64,000 nucleotides of DNA from JAMXLO01 sp963850535 (GTDB lineage Bacteria; Pseudomonadota; Alphaproteobacteria; Acetobacterales; Acetobacteraceae), in the NCBI GenBank assembly GCA_963850535.1, contig CAWKMC010000016.1:1-64000 (forward strand), read 5' to 3'. A program made the translations under genes and the position numbers. Under the pieces are notes generated by a model. The model searched no databases and was not told the DNA's origin. It worked only from the letters and a program-made list of their open reading frames with translations. This document shows positions 36,350 through 47,550 of this stretch, in pieces; within the stretch, counting starts at the first letter, position 1, and every line of letters starts with the position of its first letter.

Positions 36350-37597
36350 ATGGAAACCGCTGCGACCATCCTGCATGCCGATCTGGATGCCTTTTATGCT
36401 TCGGTCGAGCAGCTGCTTGACCCATCATTGCGCGGTAAGCCCATTGCCGTCGGGGGTGGTGTCGTGCTCGCCGCCTCTTACGAAGCCAAGGCCTTCGGCG
36501 TGCGCAGCGGCATGCCAGGGCGACGCGCGCGCCAGCTTTGCCCGCAACTGACTTTTGTCGCAGGCCGCTTCAAGGACTACCAACGGCTGGGCGATGCCGC
36601 GATCGCGGTACTCGGTGACTTCACCCCGCTGGTCGAGCGCATCTCCATCGACGAGGCGTTTGCTGACGTCGCTGGATGCACGCACCTGTTCGGTTCGCCG
36701 GCCGACATTGCGAACGCCATCCGCCGCCGCATCCGAGAGGAGCTGGGCTTACCGATATCGATCGGCGTGGCACGCACCAAGCATCTGGCGAAAATCGCGT
36801 CGCAAGTGGCCAAGCCCGACGGGCTCGTCGTTGTCGATCCTCTCACCGAACTCGAATTCCTTCATGATCTGCCGGTCGAGCTGATATGGGGCGTGGGACC
36901 CGCCACGTGGGCGCGCCTGGCCGCGATCGGCGTACATACCGTCGGGCAACTGGCAGGGATGCGGCCGCGGTCGCTGGGACGGCTGCTGGGTCGCGCGGCA
37001 GGCGAGAAGCTGATGTCGCTCGCGTGGAACCGGGACCCGCGCGAAATACAGCTGCACCGGCGCGTGCAGTCGGTCGGCGCTCAATCGGCGCTGGGCAGGC
37101 AGCCTGCCGCAGAGCGTGTGTACCGGCCCACGTTGCGCTATCTCGCGGACAGGATTGCGACCCGGCTTCGAGCCAAATCGCGACCGGGACGAACGGTGAC
37201 AGTGCGCGTCCGTTTTGCCGATCTCCGCTCGGTCACCCGTTCGGTCACACTCGATGCGCCGATGTCAGCGACTGCGATCCTTGCTGAAATCTCCGAACAG
37301 CTTGTACGCACAGTGCTCGCGGATCATCCTGACGAAACGACGATCTCACTTCTGGCGATCTCGGTGTCGCATCTTGAAGAGCATGCCGACCTGCAGCTCG
37401 AGTTTCCGCTCGGCCTCGAGGATGAGCGGCGCCGGCCCGGCACCAGGCTTGGCTTGGCGCGTTGGAAGGCCGATCGTGCGGTTGACGACATTCGCGAGCG
37501 CTTCGGATGGCAGGCAATCGGCTATGGTTCCGTCGCGCTGGAACTATCCCGCTCCGTGCCCGATGAATTTCGAAAGTTGGCTGAAAAGAATCTTTGA
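36350..37597 (+). CDS. dinB: DNA polymerase IV (Y-family translesion polymerase)
   Basis: 415 residues, the normal length. Motif I is ILHADLDAFYASVEQLLDP with the first catalytic aspartate, the nucleotide-selecting region is KPIAVGGGVVLAASYEAK, and the catalytic pair is in VERISIDEAFADVAG. The thumb HhH region is LIWGVGPATWARLAAIGV, then LGRLLGRAAGEKLMSLAW, and the little-finger domain fills the C terminus, ending SVPDEFRKLAEKNL. The terminal segment is not an obvious beta-clamp motif. It performs error-prone or translesion synthesis, and the upstream LexA box indicates damage induction. The frame is clean. Confidence 0.95.
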   Translation: METAATILHADLDAFYASVEQLLDPSLRGKPIAVGGGVVLAASYEAKAFGVRSGMPGRRARQLCPQLTFVAGRFKDYQRLGDAAIAVLGDFTPLVERISIDEAFADVAGCTHLFGSPADIANAIRRRIREELGLPISIGVARTKHLAKIASQVAKPDGLVVVDPLTELEFLHDLPVELIWGVGPATWARLAAIGVHTVGQLAGMRPRSLGRLLGRAAGEKLMSLAWNRDPREIQLHRRVQSVGAQSALGRQPAAERVYRPTLRYLADRIATRLRAKSRPGRTVTVRVRFADLRSVTRSVTLDAPMSATAILAEISEQLVRTVLADHPDETTISLLAISVSHLEEHADLQLEFPLGLEDERRRPGTRLGLARWKADRAVDDIRERFGWQAIGYGSVALELSRSVPDEFRKLAEKNL

Positions 37598-37637
37598 GCT
37601 AGTACCCGGAATCGCTGGAGCGTGGTACGGTACCCTG

Positions 37638-37717
37638 TCATTGCGAGGAGCGAAGCGACGAAGCAATCTCAGGCCAGGAGCGCGCCTGGCAGCGAGATTG
37701 CTTCGCTTCGCTCGCAG
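37638..37717. repeat. REP-like palindromic repeat, copy 1
   Basis: Left arm CATTGCGAGGAGCGAAGCGA with CGAAGCAATCTC, right arm GAGATTGCTTC with GCTTCGCTCGCAG; the arms are nearly complementary and form an extended hairpin around a GC-rich loop. A second copy is at 55480-55563. This kind of dispersed palindrome is common in Alphaproteobacteria and sits at gene ends, here 40 bp after dinB. It overlaps the 3' end of the small minus-strand gene 37669-37875. Confidence 0.75.
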
Positions 37718-37875
37718 ATCTGTAATTCCTCGATCGCCATTCTTAGTTCATGGCGCAGCATTTCCTTCTCCGCGTCATCTGGCTTGCGGTCGGGCATGCT
37801 CGTCGCGGTCTGACGCGCGAGCATCGATGCTTGACGGACAATCGACAGACCAGCAAGGTTTTGTCGTTTCCACAT
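37669..37875 (-). CDS. Small hypothetical protein ending in the REP-like repeat
   Basis: 68 residues from the ATG at 37875: MWKRQNLAGLSIVRQASMLA, then KPDDAEKEMLRHELRMAIEE, a charged helix; the last residues (ERSEAISLPGALLA) are encoded by the repeat, so the original stop was probably replaced. I do not recognise a characterised family. Only 12 bp separate its start from the start of the divergent glycosidase gene, which leaves little room for promoters, so one of the two starts may be placed wrongly. Modest confidence. Confidence 0.35.
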   Translation of the reverse strand: MWKRQNLAGLSIVRQASMLARQTATSMPDRKPDDAEKEMLRHELRMAIEELQICERSEAISLPGALLA

Positions 37876-37887
37876 CGGCTGTGAGGG

Positions 37888-39916
37888 ATGCGACCCAAAG
37901 GCGATCACCGCGCGCCAGCTCCTGAACCAGTTCGTCTTGGCCGTGCTGTCTGCGGTCGTCTGGCTGAATCCGAGCGACGCGAATGGTGGATCGCCAATGG
38001 CCGAGGCGGCTATGCGGCAGGAACCGTGGCGGGCACGCTGACGCGGCGTTACCACGGTCTGCTGATTGCGCCGGTGGATCCGCCGTTGGGCCGTCGCCTC
38101 GTGTTCGCCAAGGCGGATGCAACGCTTAGCGACGGGACACACGAATATCCGCTGTTCGCCAATCGATGGACCGATGGCCAGATCGCGCCGCCGGGACACT
38201 TCGGCATCGAGAGCTTTCATCTCGATCACACCGTGCCAGTCTGGATGTTCGCGGTTGGCGGGCGACGGGTCGAGGCAAGAATCTGGATGGAGCCGGGCGA
38301 GGATACCACCTATCTCGCCTGGTTCTTGCACCCAAGTGCCGGCGAGAGCGACACGCTTTCTTTACGCGTCACGTTGCTGGTCAACAATCGCGACCATCAT
38401 GGCGACACATGGGAGGAGGGCTTTCAGCCGGATCTGGCGCAGGCGGATGGCACACTCTACGTCGCCGATGGTGCTCGTTTCACGCTGTCCCTACGCGCGG
38501 TCCATGGCAAGATTACGCCGCAGCGCACTTGGTATCGTAACTTCGATCTGCCGATCGAAGCGGAGCGTGGTCTAGGGTCGACCGACTCGCATCTCTGCGT
38601 GGGATCTGCCGAGATCGAACTCCGATCCAGTGCGTGGTGCGGGATCGTCGCCAGCCTGAAGTCCGATTCGTCCGATGATCTCGCAGCTGCACTGCAGCGG
38701 CGGCTGGCGTACGATCGACAAGTGCTTGATGCAGCGCCAGGCACGGACAGTGGCTGGATCAGGCGGCTTATCCTTGCCGCGGACAGCTTCGTATTCGCGC
38801 GCCCGCTGCCGCAGGTGCCGGATGGCCAATCGGTGATCGCCGGCTATCCCTGGTTCGGCGATTGGGGCCGCGACACGATGATCAGCCTGCCGGGTTTGAC
38901 TCTGGCTACGGGCCGGCCCAGCGATCGCGCTGCGCATCCTGCGGACCTTCGCGGGCTTCGTCAGTCAGGGCATGCTGCCGAATGTGTTTCCGGGTGCCGG
39001 CGAAACGCCCGAATACAACACCGCTGACGCCTCGCTGTGGTTCTTCGAAGCATGGCGTGCCTATTTCGCGACAACGCAGGATTTGGTCTCGCTACGCGAA
39101 GCTTTTCCCGTGCTCGCCGACATGATCCGTTGGCATCTGCGGGGCACGCGTTACGGCATCGGTGTCGATCCCGCCGACGGCTTGCTGCGGGCCGGTCAGC
39201 CTGGCGTGCAGCTCACCTGGATGGATGCCAAGGTTGGCGACTGGGTGGTCACGCCGCGTATCGGCAAGCCGGTCGAGGTGAATGCGCTGTGGTACAATGC
39301 GCTCTGCATCATGTCCGAATTTGCCACGCGTTTGGGCGAAGCGGACCCATATGCGGCGCAAGCTGCTACCACGCGGTCAGGCTTCGGACGATTTATCCGC
39401 GCCGACGGACAAGGACTTTATGACGTGATCGATGGGCCCGACCGGCGCCGATGCCAGCATCCGCCCCAACCAGGTATTTGCAGTCAGCCTGCCGCACACA
39501 CCACTCGAACCGGCGGCTCGGGCCGTGGTCGTGGACGTGTGCCGCCGGCATCTGCTGACCTCTTACGGATTGCGGTCGCTTGCTCCCGGCGCGGCTGACT
39601 ACCATGCACACTATGGAGGCGACGTGAGGCAACGCGACGGCGGCTATCATCAGGGTGCGGTGTGGGGCTGGCTGCTCGGGCACTTTGCCTTGGCGGCGTT
39701 CCGTGTGACCGGCGACGCGGCGGCGGCGCAGGCGCTGCTGGAGCCGATGCGTGATGCGCTCGCAGATCAGGGCCTTGGCACGATTGGCGAGATCTTCGAC
39801 GGCGATGCACCGCATGATCCACGCGGCGCACCGGCGCAGGCCTGGTCGGTGGCCTGCACGCTGCAGGCGTGGTTCGCGCTCGAAGCTGCGCGCCGGGGCG
39901 AAAGGACGATTTCCTG

Positions 39917-39917
<1 letters not shown>
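37888..39917 (+). pseudogene. Glycogen-debranching-enzyme-like glycosidase (amylo-alpha-1,6-glucosidase), frameshifted
   Basis: About 675 residues when joined. The N-terminal part has ERREWWIANGRGGYAAGTVA and TLTRRYHGLLIAPVDPPLG, typical of the archaeal-type debranching N domain. The catalytic domain has YPWFGDWGRDTMISLPGLTL, then after one extra C near 38920 FPGAGETPEYNTADASLWFF, and after a second break near 39440 DASIRPNQVFAVSLPHTPLE, and YGGDVRQRDGGYHQGAVWGW. The D and E of GRDTMI and NTADA positions suit an (alpha/alpha)6 barrel. It would remove alpha-1,6-branches from glycogen-like glucans. Its stop overlaps the next ATG (TGATG). Confidence 0.8.
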
Positions 39918-42609
<2,692 letters not shown>

Positions 42610-42644
42610 CAGTCTTCGGACGCACAAGGCAGAGAGGAGGCATC

Positions 42645-43416
42645 ATGTCGCTGCACGGCAAGGTGGCGATCGTCACCGGCGGAAACAGCGGGATCGGCAA
42701 GGCGATCGCGCTCGCGCTGGCCAAGGCCGGAGCCAACATCGTCATCGACTATATCGTCGCATCCGGAAGCGACCGAAGCGCTGGAGCGGGAGATCGCCGC
42801 GCTGGGCGATACGGCGATCGGCGTCGACGCCGATGTCAGCCAGATCGACCAGCTGCAGGCGCTTGATCGATCCAGCGGTGGCAAAGTTCGGACGCATCGA
42901 TATCATGGTCAACAACGCCGGCGTGGAAACCCGCACCTCGGTGCTGGACACGACCGAGACGCAGTACGACCGAGTGCTATCGATCAACCTCAAGAGCGCA
43001 TTCTTCGGTACGCAGATCGCGGCCAGGCAGATGCTCGAAGCAAGGCGGCGGCGGACGGATCATCAACATCACTTCGGTGCACGAGGACTGGCCGATGCCG
43101 GGCAATACCGCCTACTGCCTTGCCAAAGGCGGCATAAGAATGCTGACCCGTACCGCCGGGGTCGAGCTTGGCGCCACACGGCATTCTGGTGGTGGGCGTC
43201 GGTCCCGGCGCGGTCGCAACGCCGATCAATCTCTCGACGATGCAGGATCCGGCGTTGATGGCGAAGCTGAACTCGGCCATCCCGCTTGGACGGATGGCGC
43301 AGCCGGAGGAGATCGCGAACGTTGTCGTGTTTCTAGCCGGCGACGGCGCAAGCTACCTGACCGCGACGACTATTTTCGCCGACGGCGGGATCATGCAGAG
43401 CAGCCCTGGCCTGTAG
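42645..43416 (+). pseudogene. SDR family oxidoreductase (glucose 1-dehydrogenase-like), frameshifted
   Basis: About 257 residues when joined. From the ATG at 42645: MSLHGKVAIVTGGNSGIGKA (the TGxxxGxG cofactor motif). Then frames change near 42760, 42870, 43050 and 43170. The pieces are EIAALGDTAIGVDADVSQID, MVNNAGVETRTSVLDTTETQ, RIINITSVHEDWPMPGNTAY, where Y is catalytic with CLAKGG providing the lysine (YCLAK), and VGPGAVATPINLSTMQDPAL to DGGIMQSSPGL. All active-site residues are preserved, so the breaks may be errors. It uses NAD(P) to oxidise a sugar or alcohol; located 35 bp after the glucosidase, so likely the last gene of the glucan unit. Confidence 0.78.
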
Positions 43417-43525
43417 CGGGTCGCAGCTAACGGATCGGGTCACGAGCCTCCACCGACGTCCAAGGCAAGGCTGCACCGAAGCTCAACGGCAGGACGATGG
43501 CAGAGCGGCTGCAAGGGACAGGAAG

Positions 43526-44413
43526 ATGCTATCCCGACTGGCGACATGCTCCTGTGGCGCGATCCGCTTGCAGGTAGAGGGCGATCCGCACGTCGTCTCC
43601 ATGTGCCACTGCCAGGTTAGTCAGCGGCGCACCGGAACCACCTACAGCGTGCACGCCTACTTCTCCAGGAGCTGCGTGAAGATCGAAGGTTCTCTCAAGT
43701 TATACCGCCGAACTGCGAAGTCGGGGCGTGCCATCGAGTCTTATTTCTGTCCCGACTGCGGCTCGACCATGTTCTGGGGACATCCCCTCAACGTCGATCA
43801 GATCGGGATTCCAGTGGGTGCCTTCGCTGACCCGTCATTGCCGCCGCCGGAGGTGTCGATCTTCATGCCGTACAAGCATCCGTGGGTCGTCGTGCCCGAA
43901 GGTGTTCCGACCTATCGAGGGGCACAGCCCCAGGATGGCTCGATCCGTGCCGGTGGCACTCGCGTCCAGCCCGAACAGGACGTCATAGGTCGCATTGCTG
44001 GAGGAAACAAAGAGCAACGTGGGGGGAATGCCATGGGCCAAGAGTTGAAAGAGGAAGTGCTCGCCACCTACAGCGCCTATATTGACGCATTTCGAGCCAA
44101 CGACGTCCCGGGCCTGAATAAGCTTATCCAGTATCCGCTTGCCTGCATCGGCAATGGCCGCGTGACGTTGGTGGAAACCTACCCGGTCCAGCCTGCCGAG
44201 TTAATGGCGGCGAAGCAGTGGCATGACACCAAAGATATCGCCCCCGAGGTGGTGTTTCTCTCAACGGAGAAGGCTCATGTGATCTTGCGCAATGCCACCC
44301 GACTTAGGGCAGACGGAACGCCGATCGAAGTCGTCTCAGCGTTTTATGCTCTGACCCGCACGCCTTCGGGTTGGAAGTTCTTTGCCTTCTCCGACATCAC
44401 CGTTCCCGTCTGA
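43526..44413 (+). CDS. GFA-domain protein fused to an NTF2-like domain
   Basis: 295 residues without a stop. Residues 1-140 form a glutathione-dependent formaldehyde-activating (GFA) domain: RLATCSCGAIRLQVEGDPHV, SMCHCQVSQRRTGTTYSVHA, and YFCPDCGSTMFWGHPLNVDQ. The middle zinc motif usually reads CHCxxCxxxTG; here the third Cys is Ser, so one zinc site is altered. A linker follows (GGTRVQPEQDVIGRIAGGN), then residues 170-295 are NTF2/SnoaL-like: ELKEEVLATYSAYIDAFRAN and GWKFFAFSDITVPV. An ATG at 44033, with GGGGGGAATGCC before it, could start the second domain alone, so this may be two genes fused by a lost stop. Confidence 0.7.
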   Translation: MLSRLATCSCGAIRLQVEGDPHVVSMCHCQVSQRRTGTTYSVHAYFSRSCVKIEGSLKLYRRTAKSGRAIESYFCPDCGSTMFWGHPLNVDQIGIPVGAFADPSLPPPEVSIFMPYKHPWVVVPEGVPTYRGAQPQDGSIRAGGTRVQPEQDVIGRIAGGNKEQRGGNAMGQELKEEVLATYSAYIDAFRANDVPGLNKLIQYPLACIGNGRVTLVETYPVQPAELMAAKQWHDTKDIAPEVVFLSTEKAHVILRNATRLRADGTPIEVVSAFYALTRTPSGWKFFAFSDITVPV

Positions 44414-44516
44414 TCGGTCGCCACAGCCCGCAACCTGCGGACGTCCGCGCAGCGCGTCAGTCACCATCACCCTGTGCGATTGTCCTCATCACAACGGTAG
44501 CAGGCACCTCTCGTCG

Positions 44517-44816
44517 CTAGGGTGCAGTTGGTTGATATCCAACTTGATCATCAATCCAGCAGGTGGCGCGAGCAATGCCATCTCCCATCGCAATGATCAG
44601 CCCTACGTCGAGAAGCCCGAGAGTTCGCCGCATCATCTCGCCAAAGGACTGGCTATCGAGCATCCAAGCCAACACGCCGCTGATTATCAGCGTGACCAAT
44701 CCTCTCAGCCACAGAGGCACGGCCCGACAGCCGAAGATGATCGTCACAGCGACCCGCACGCCCCACAACGCGACGGCGAGCAGGAGAAGCATAAGGACGA
44801 TGCCGATGGGTTCCAC
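44517..44816 (-). CDS. Hypothetical small membrane protein
   Basis: 99 residues from the GTG at 44816. It has three hydrophobic stretches (GIVLMLLLLAVALWGVRVAV, LWLRGLVTLIISGVLAWML, and LGLLDVGLIIAMGDGIA), consistent with a small membrane protein. I do not recognise a family. There is no ATG and no clear ribosome-binding site, and the region around it is otherwise without genes, so confidence is moderate to low. Antisense frames here are of lower quality. Confidence 0.4.
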   Translation of the reverse strand: MEPIGIVLMLLLLAVALWGVRVAVTIIFGCRAVPLWLRGLVTLIISGVLAWMLDSQSFGEMMRRTLGLLDVGLIIAMGDGIARATCWIDDQVGYQPTAP

Positions 44817-44886
44817 AGACCCATAACGCGCATAATCGTTCCCTTTCCGCCTTGACCTGCATCAAAGTCATCGACACGCCCTGGCG

Positions 44887-45736
44887 ATGGTCACCTACCC
44901 ATCGCGCCTCGCTGGCACGTTGAGGAATAATTTCCTTGACGCGATGCCCACTCATGTTCCTCTTCTGTTCATGTTAGCCGTGCACAGCGCCACCATCCCT
45001 AGTAGCTCGGCGGCTTCAGCTTCATCCGAGGCGGCCAGCATCGGCCGCGTCGGGCGCCTCCTCGCCCTCGGCCGCAAGCTCATCGACTACGGCCGCGAAC
45101 TCGCCGCCGCGCTCCAAAGCGACCCATGTGACCCCGCCACCCATCCGCGCCAATTCGGCACGGGCGACATCGCGCTCATCTTCGCCCGCATCACTCAGGG
45201 GTTGCACCGCGCTCGCGCACTTGAAGAACGGCTTGTCCGCAACGCCCACCGTCTGGACAAGCCGCCCAGGCCTTGAACGGCGCGGGCCCCGCGTCCACCG
45301 CGCAGCGCCCCGCACGCCACACCGTCCAGTCACGCCAACGATGCGCATCTCGCGGCCCTGCCCACGTCCGAGCAGATCGCAGCCCAGCATGCCACCGGGC
45401 TTGACCCGGTGGTCCGCCGCCGACCGATCGGCGCCGTCCTTGCTGACATCTGCCGCGATCTCGGCATAACTGCCGAGCCATCCGCTATGGCCGGAACTGA
45501 GCGAGGTCATCGTCCGACACGGCGGCAGCCTCGTCACCCTGCTGAAGGACATCCTCACCCAGGCGACCCGCGGCTTTTCCCAGCACTGCGCCGCCGCCTG
45601 CCACTCCCGGCGCCACTTCTGCCAGGCCCGTCCCACACCGGCGCCGACCCGCCCTGACGCTCAGGGCGTAAACTCGAACAACCTCAGCGGCTTGCTCCAC
45701 CACTCATGGTTGTGCAAGAACCGCCATGCACGATGA
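44887..45736 (+). pseudogene. Conserved acetobacterial-type hypothetical protein, frameshifted
   Basis: About 250-280 residues when joined. The clearest segments are SIGRVGRLLALGRKLIDYGR, FGTGDIALIFARITQGLHRA, RALEERLVRN, and, after frame changes near 45276 and 45470, PIGAVLADICRDLGI, then LPSHPLWPELSEVIVRHGGS and LVTLLKDILTQATRGFSQHC. The last frame ends at 45736, overlapping the ATG of the TPR-sulfotransferase gene (ATGA). Proteins with this RVGRLLALxRKLIDYGREL and DICRDLGI pattern look familiar from Acetobacteraceae, with no known function; this is recollection and needs a search. The start could be the ATG at 44887, 44944 or 44971. Confidence 0.5.
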
Positions 45737-47550
45737 ACGCCCCCACCCCCGCCCTATGCCCTTGCGGCAGCGGCCTTCGCGCCGTGCGGTGCTGTACGCT
45801 GCAGCGCGGTTCCTTGCCGCCGCCGGAGGCGATCCGCCACCTCGTGCCCCTGGTGGAACGCGCGATGCAGGCGCACCGCCAGGGTGCGGACGAGACCGCC
45901 GAACGCCTTTGCCTCGACGTCTTGGAACTCGCCCCCGACCGGCCGGGCGCTCTGTCGATCCTGTACGAAATCCGCAAAGCACAAGGCAAGCATCTGGCGG
46001 CCGAGGCGCTGCTCCGCCGCATTGTCGCACTCGATCCCAATAACCTGGCAGCCACCACCGAACTGGCGCTGATCCTGCTGGGCAAAGGCAGCCTGACCGA
46101 AGCCGAACACCATGCGCGCAACGCCATCCGCGTCGCGCCGGAGAACCCGCAGGCGCACAACCTGATGGGCATGATTCTGACCGAGGCCAATCGGCCGCAG
46201 GTCGGCGAATATCACTATCGTCGCGTCCTCGATCTCACCGACCAACGCGATCCGGTCCTGCTCGCCAATCTCGCCTGGAACCTGAAGAACCAGGGTCGCA
46301 TGCAGGAAGCGCGCACGCTGTATCAGGAATCGGTCGCGGCCGCGCCAAAGATCCGTCAGACGCTGCTCGGCTTCGCGCGGCTGGAAGAAGCTGATCGCAA
46401 TTTCGACGGCGCCGCGACGATCCTTGATAAAGCCGATGCACTGTTCCCCAAGGATCAGGGCGTCAAGCTGACGCGTGCCGTCCTGCTCGGCCGCATGCGG
46501 CGCTACGACGAAGCGCTGGCGATCATCGACGGCACGGCCGATGACAACGGTCAACTCGGTCCCAACGAGCTATTGGAAAAAGGCCGGCTGCTGGATCAGC
46601 TCGGCCGCTACGACGACGCGTGGGCGGCCTTCGCAGAAGGCAAGCAGCTGGCGCGCAAATTATCAGGCCAGGAATATCTGGACGACAGCGCGCAACAACA
46701 GATCGAGCGACTGCGCAGCTTCTTCGTCGCTGGTCGCCTGCGTCTGCTGCCGCGTGCGCGCACGCGGACCGATGTGCCGCAGCCGATCTTCATCCTGGGC
46801 TTTCCGCGCTCAGGCACCACATTGGTCGAACAGACCCTCTCAGCGCACCCGAATATCGCCGCCGGTGATGAGTTGCCGCTGATCCATGAGATCAGCGCGA
46901 TCATGCCACGCATGCTCGCAAGCCCGTTGGGTTACCCCGAGGCGCTGGCCGAGCTTTGGATGGGCGACCAGCGCGAAGGGCTGGACAATCTGCGCGACTA
47001 CTACCTGCAGAAGGTGCGGCAGATGGGCGTGCTGCGCGAGGGTGCTGCACGCTTCACCGACAAGATGCCGCTGAACGAGACCCATCTCGGCCTGATCGCG
47101 CTGCTGTTTCCCGAGGCGCCGCTGATCCATGTGCTCCGTCACCCGCTCGACATCCTGGTCTCGGCGTTCTCCAATCAGTTCACCCACGGCTTCTTCTGCG
47201 CCTATGACCTGGAGACCGCCGCGCGCCACTATGTGCGCGTCATGGACCTGGTGCAGCACTACCGCGCGGAGATGACGCTGCGCTATCTGCCGATCCGCTA
47301 CGAGGACATCGTCGCCGACCAAGATGCGAGCGTCCGCAGCATGCTGGCGTTCATCGGCGAGCCTTTCGACGACGCCTGTCTGACCTTTCACCATAATCGG
47401 CGCTATGCGCGTACCGCCAGCTATGCGCAGGTGACCGAGCCTTTGTATGACCGCTCGGTGTATCGCTATCGCCATTACCGCACACAGCTTGAGCCGGTGC
47501 TGCCGGTCCTCCGCCCGGTGATCGAGCGCCTCGGCTACGCGGTGGACTGA
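45733..47550 (+). CDS. TPR-repeat sulfotransferase
   Basis: 605 residues from the ATG at 45733. A SEC-C-like cysteine motif opens it (CPCGSGLRAVRCC), then about eight TPR repeats (about 30-340, e.g. LCLDVLELAPDRPGALSILY, LALILLGKGSLTEAEHHAR), and a sulfotransferase domain (about 350-605). The PAPS 5'-phosphosulfate loop is FILGFPRSGTTLVEQTLSAH, followed by KMPLNETHLGLIALLFPEAP and the 3'-phosphate-binding region IHVLRHPLDILVSAFSNQF. It should transfer sulfate to a protein, glycan or lipid, with the TPRs holding the target. The TGA overlaps the next ATG, so it is co-translated with the TPR-glycosyltransferase. Confidence 0.9.
   Translation: MNAPTPALCPCGSGLRAVRCCTLQRGSLPPPEAIRHLVPLVERAMQAHRQGADETAERLCLDVLELAPDRPGALSILYEIRKAQGKHLAAEALLRRIVALDPNNLAATTELALILLGKGSLTEAEHHARNAIRVAPENPQAHNLMGMILTEANRPQVGEYHYRRVLDLTDQRDPVLLANLAWNLKNQGRMQEARTLYQESVAAAPKIRQTLLGFARLEEADRNFDGAATILDKADALFPKDQGVKLTRAVLLGRMRRYDEALAIIDGTADDNGQLGPNELLEKGRLLDQLGRYDDAWAAFAEGKQLARKLSGQEYLDDSAQQQIERLRSFFVAGRLRLLPRARTRTDVPQPIFILGFPRSGTTLVEQTLSAHPNIAAGDELPLIHEISAIMPRMLASPLGYPEALAELWMGDQREGLDNLRDYYLQKVRQMGVLREGAARFTDKMPLNETHLGLIALLFPEAPLIHVLRHPLDILVSAFSNQFTHGFFCAYDLETAARHYVRVMDLVQHYRAEMTLRYLPIRYEDIVADQDASVRSMLAFIGEPFDDACLTFHHNRRYARTASYAQVTEPLYDRSVYRYRHYRTQLEPVLPVLRPVIERLGYAVD

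Noticed and set aside
43165..43430. Separate small genes in the SDR 3' region
   Set aside because: They are pieces of the same frameshifted SDR; together they complete its C terminus.
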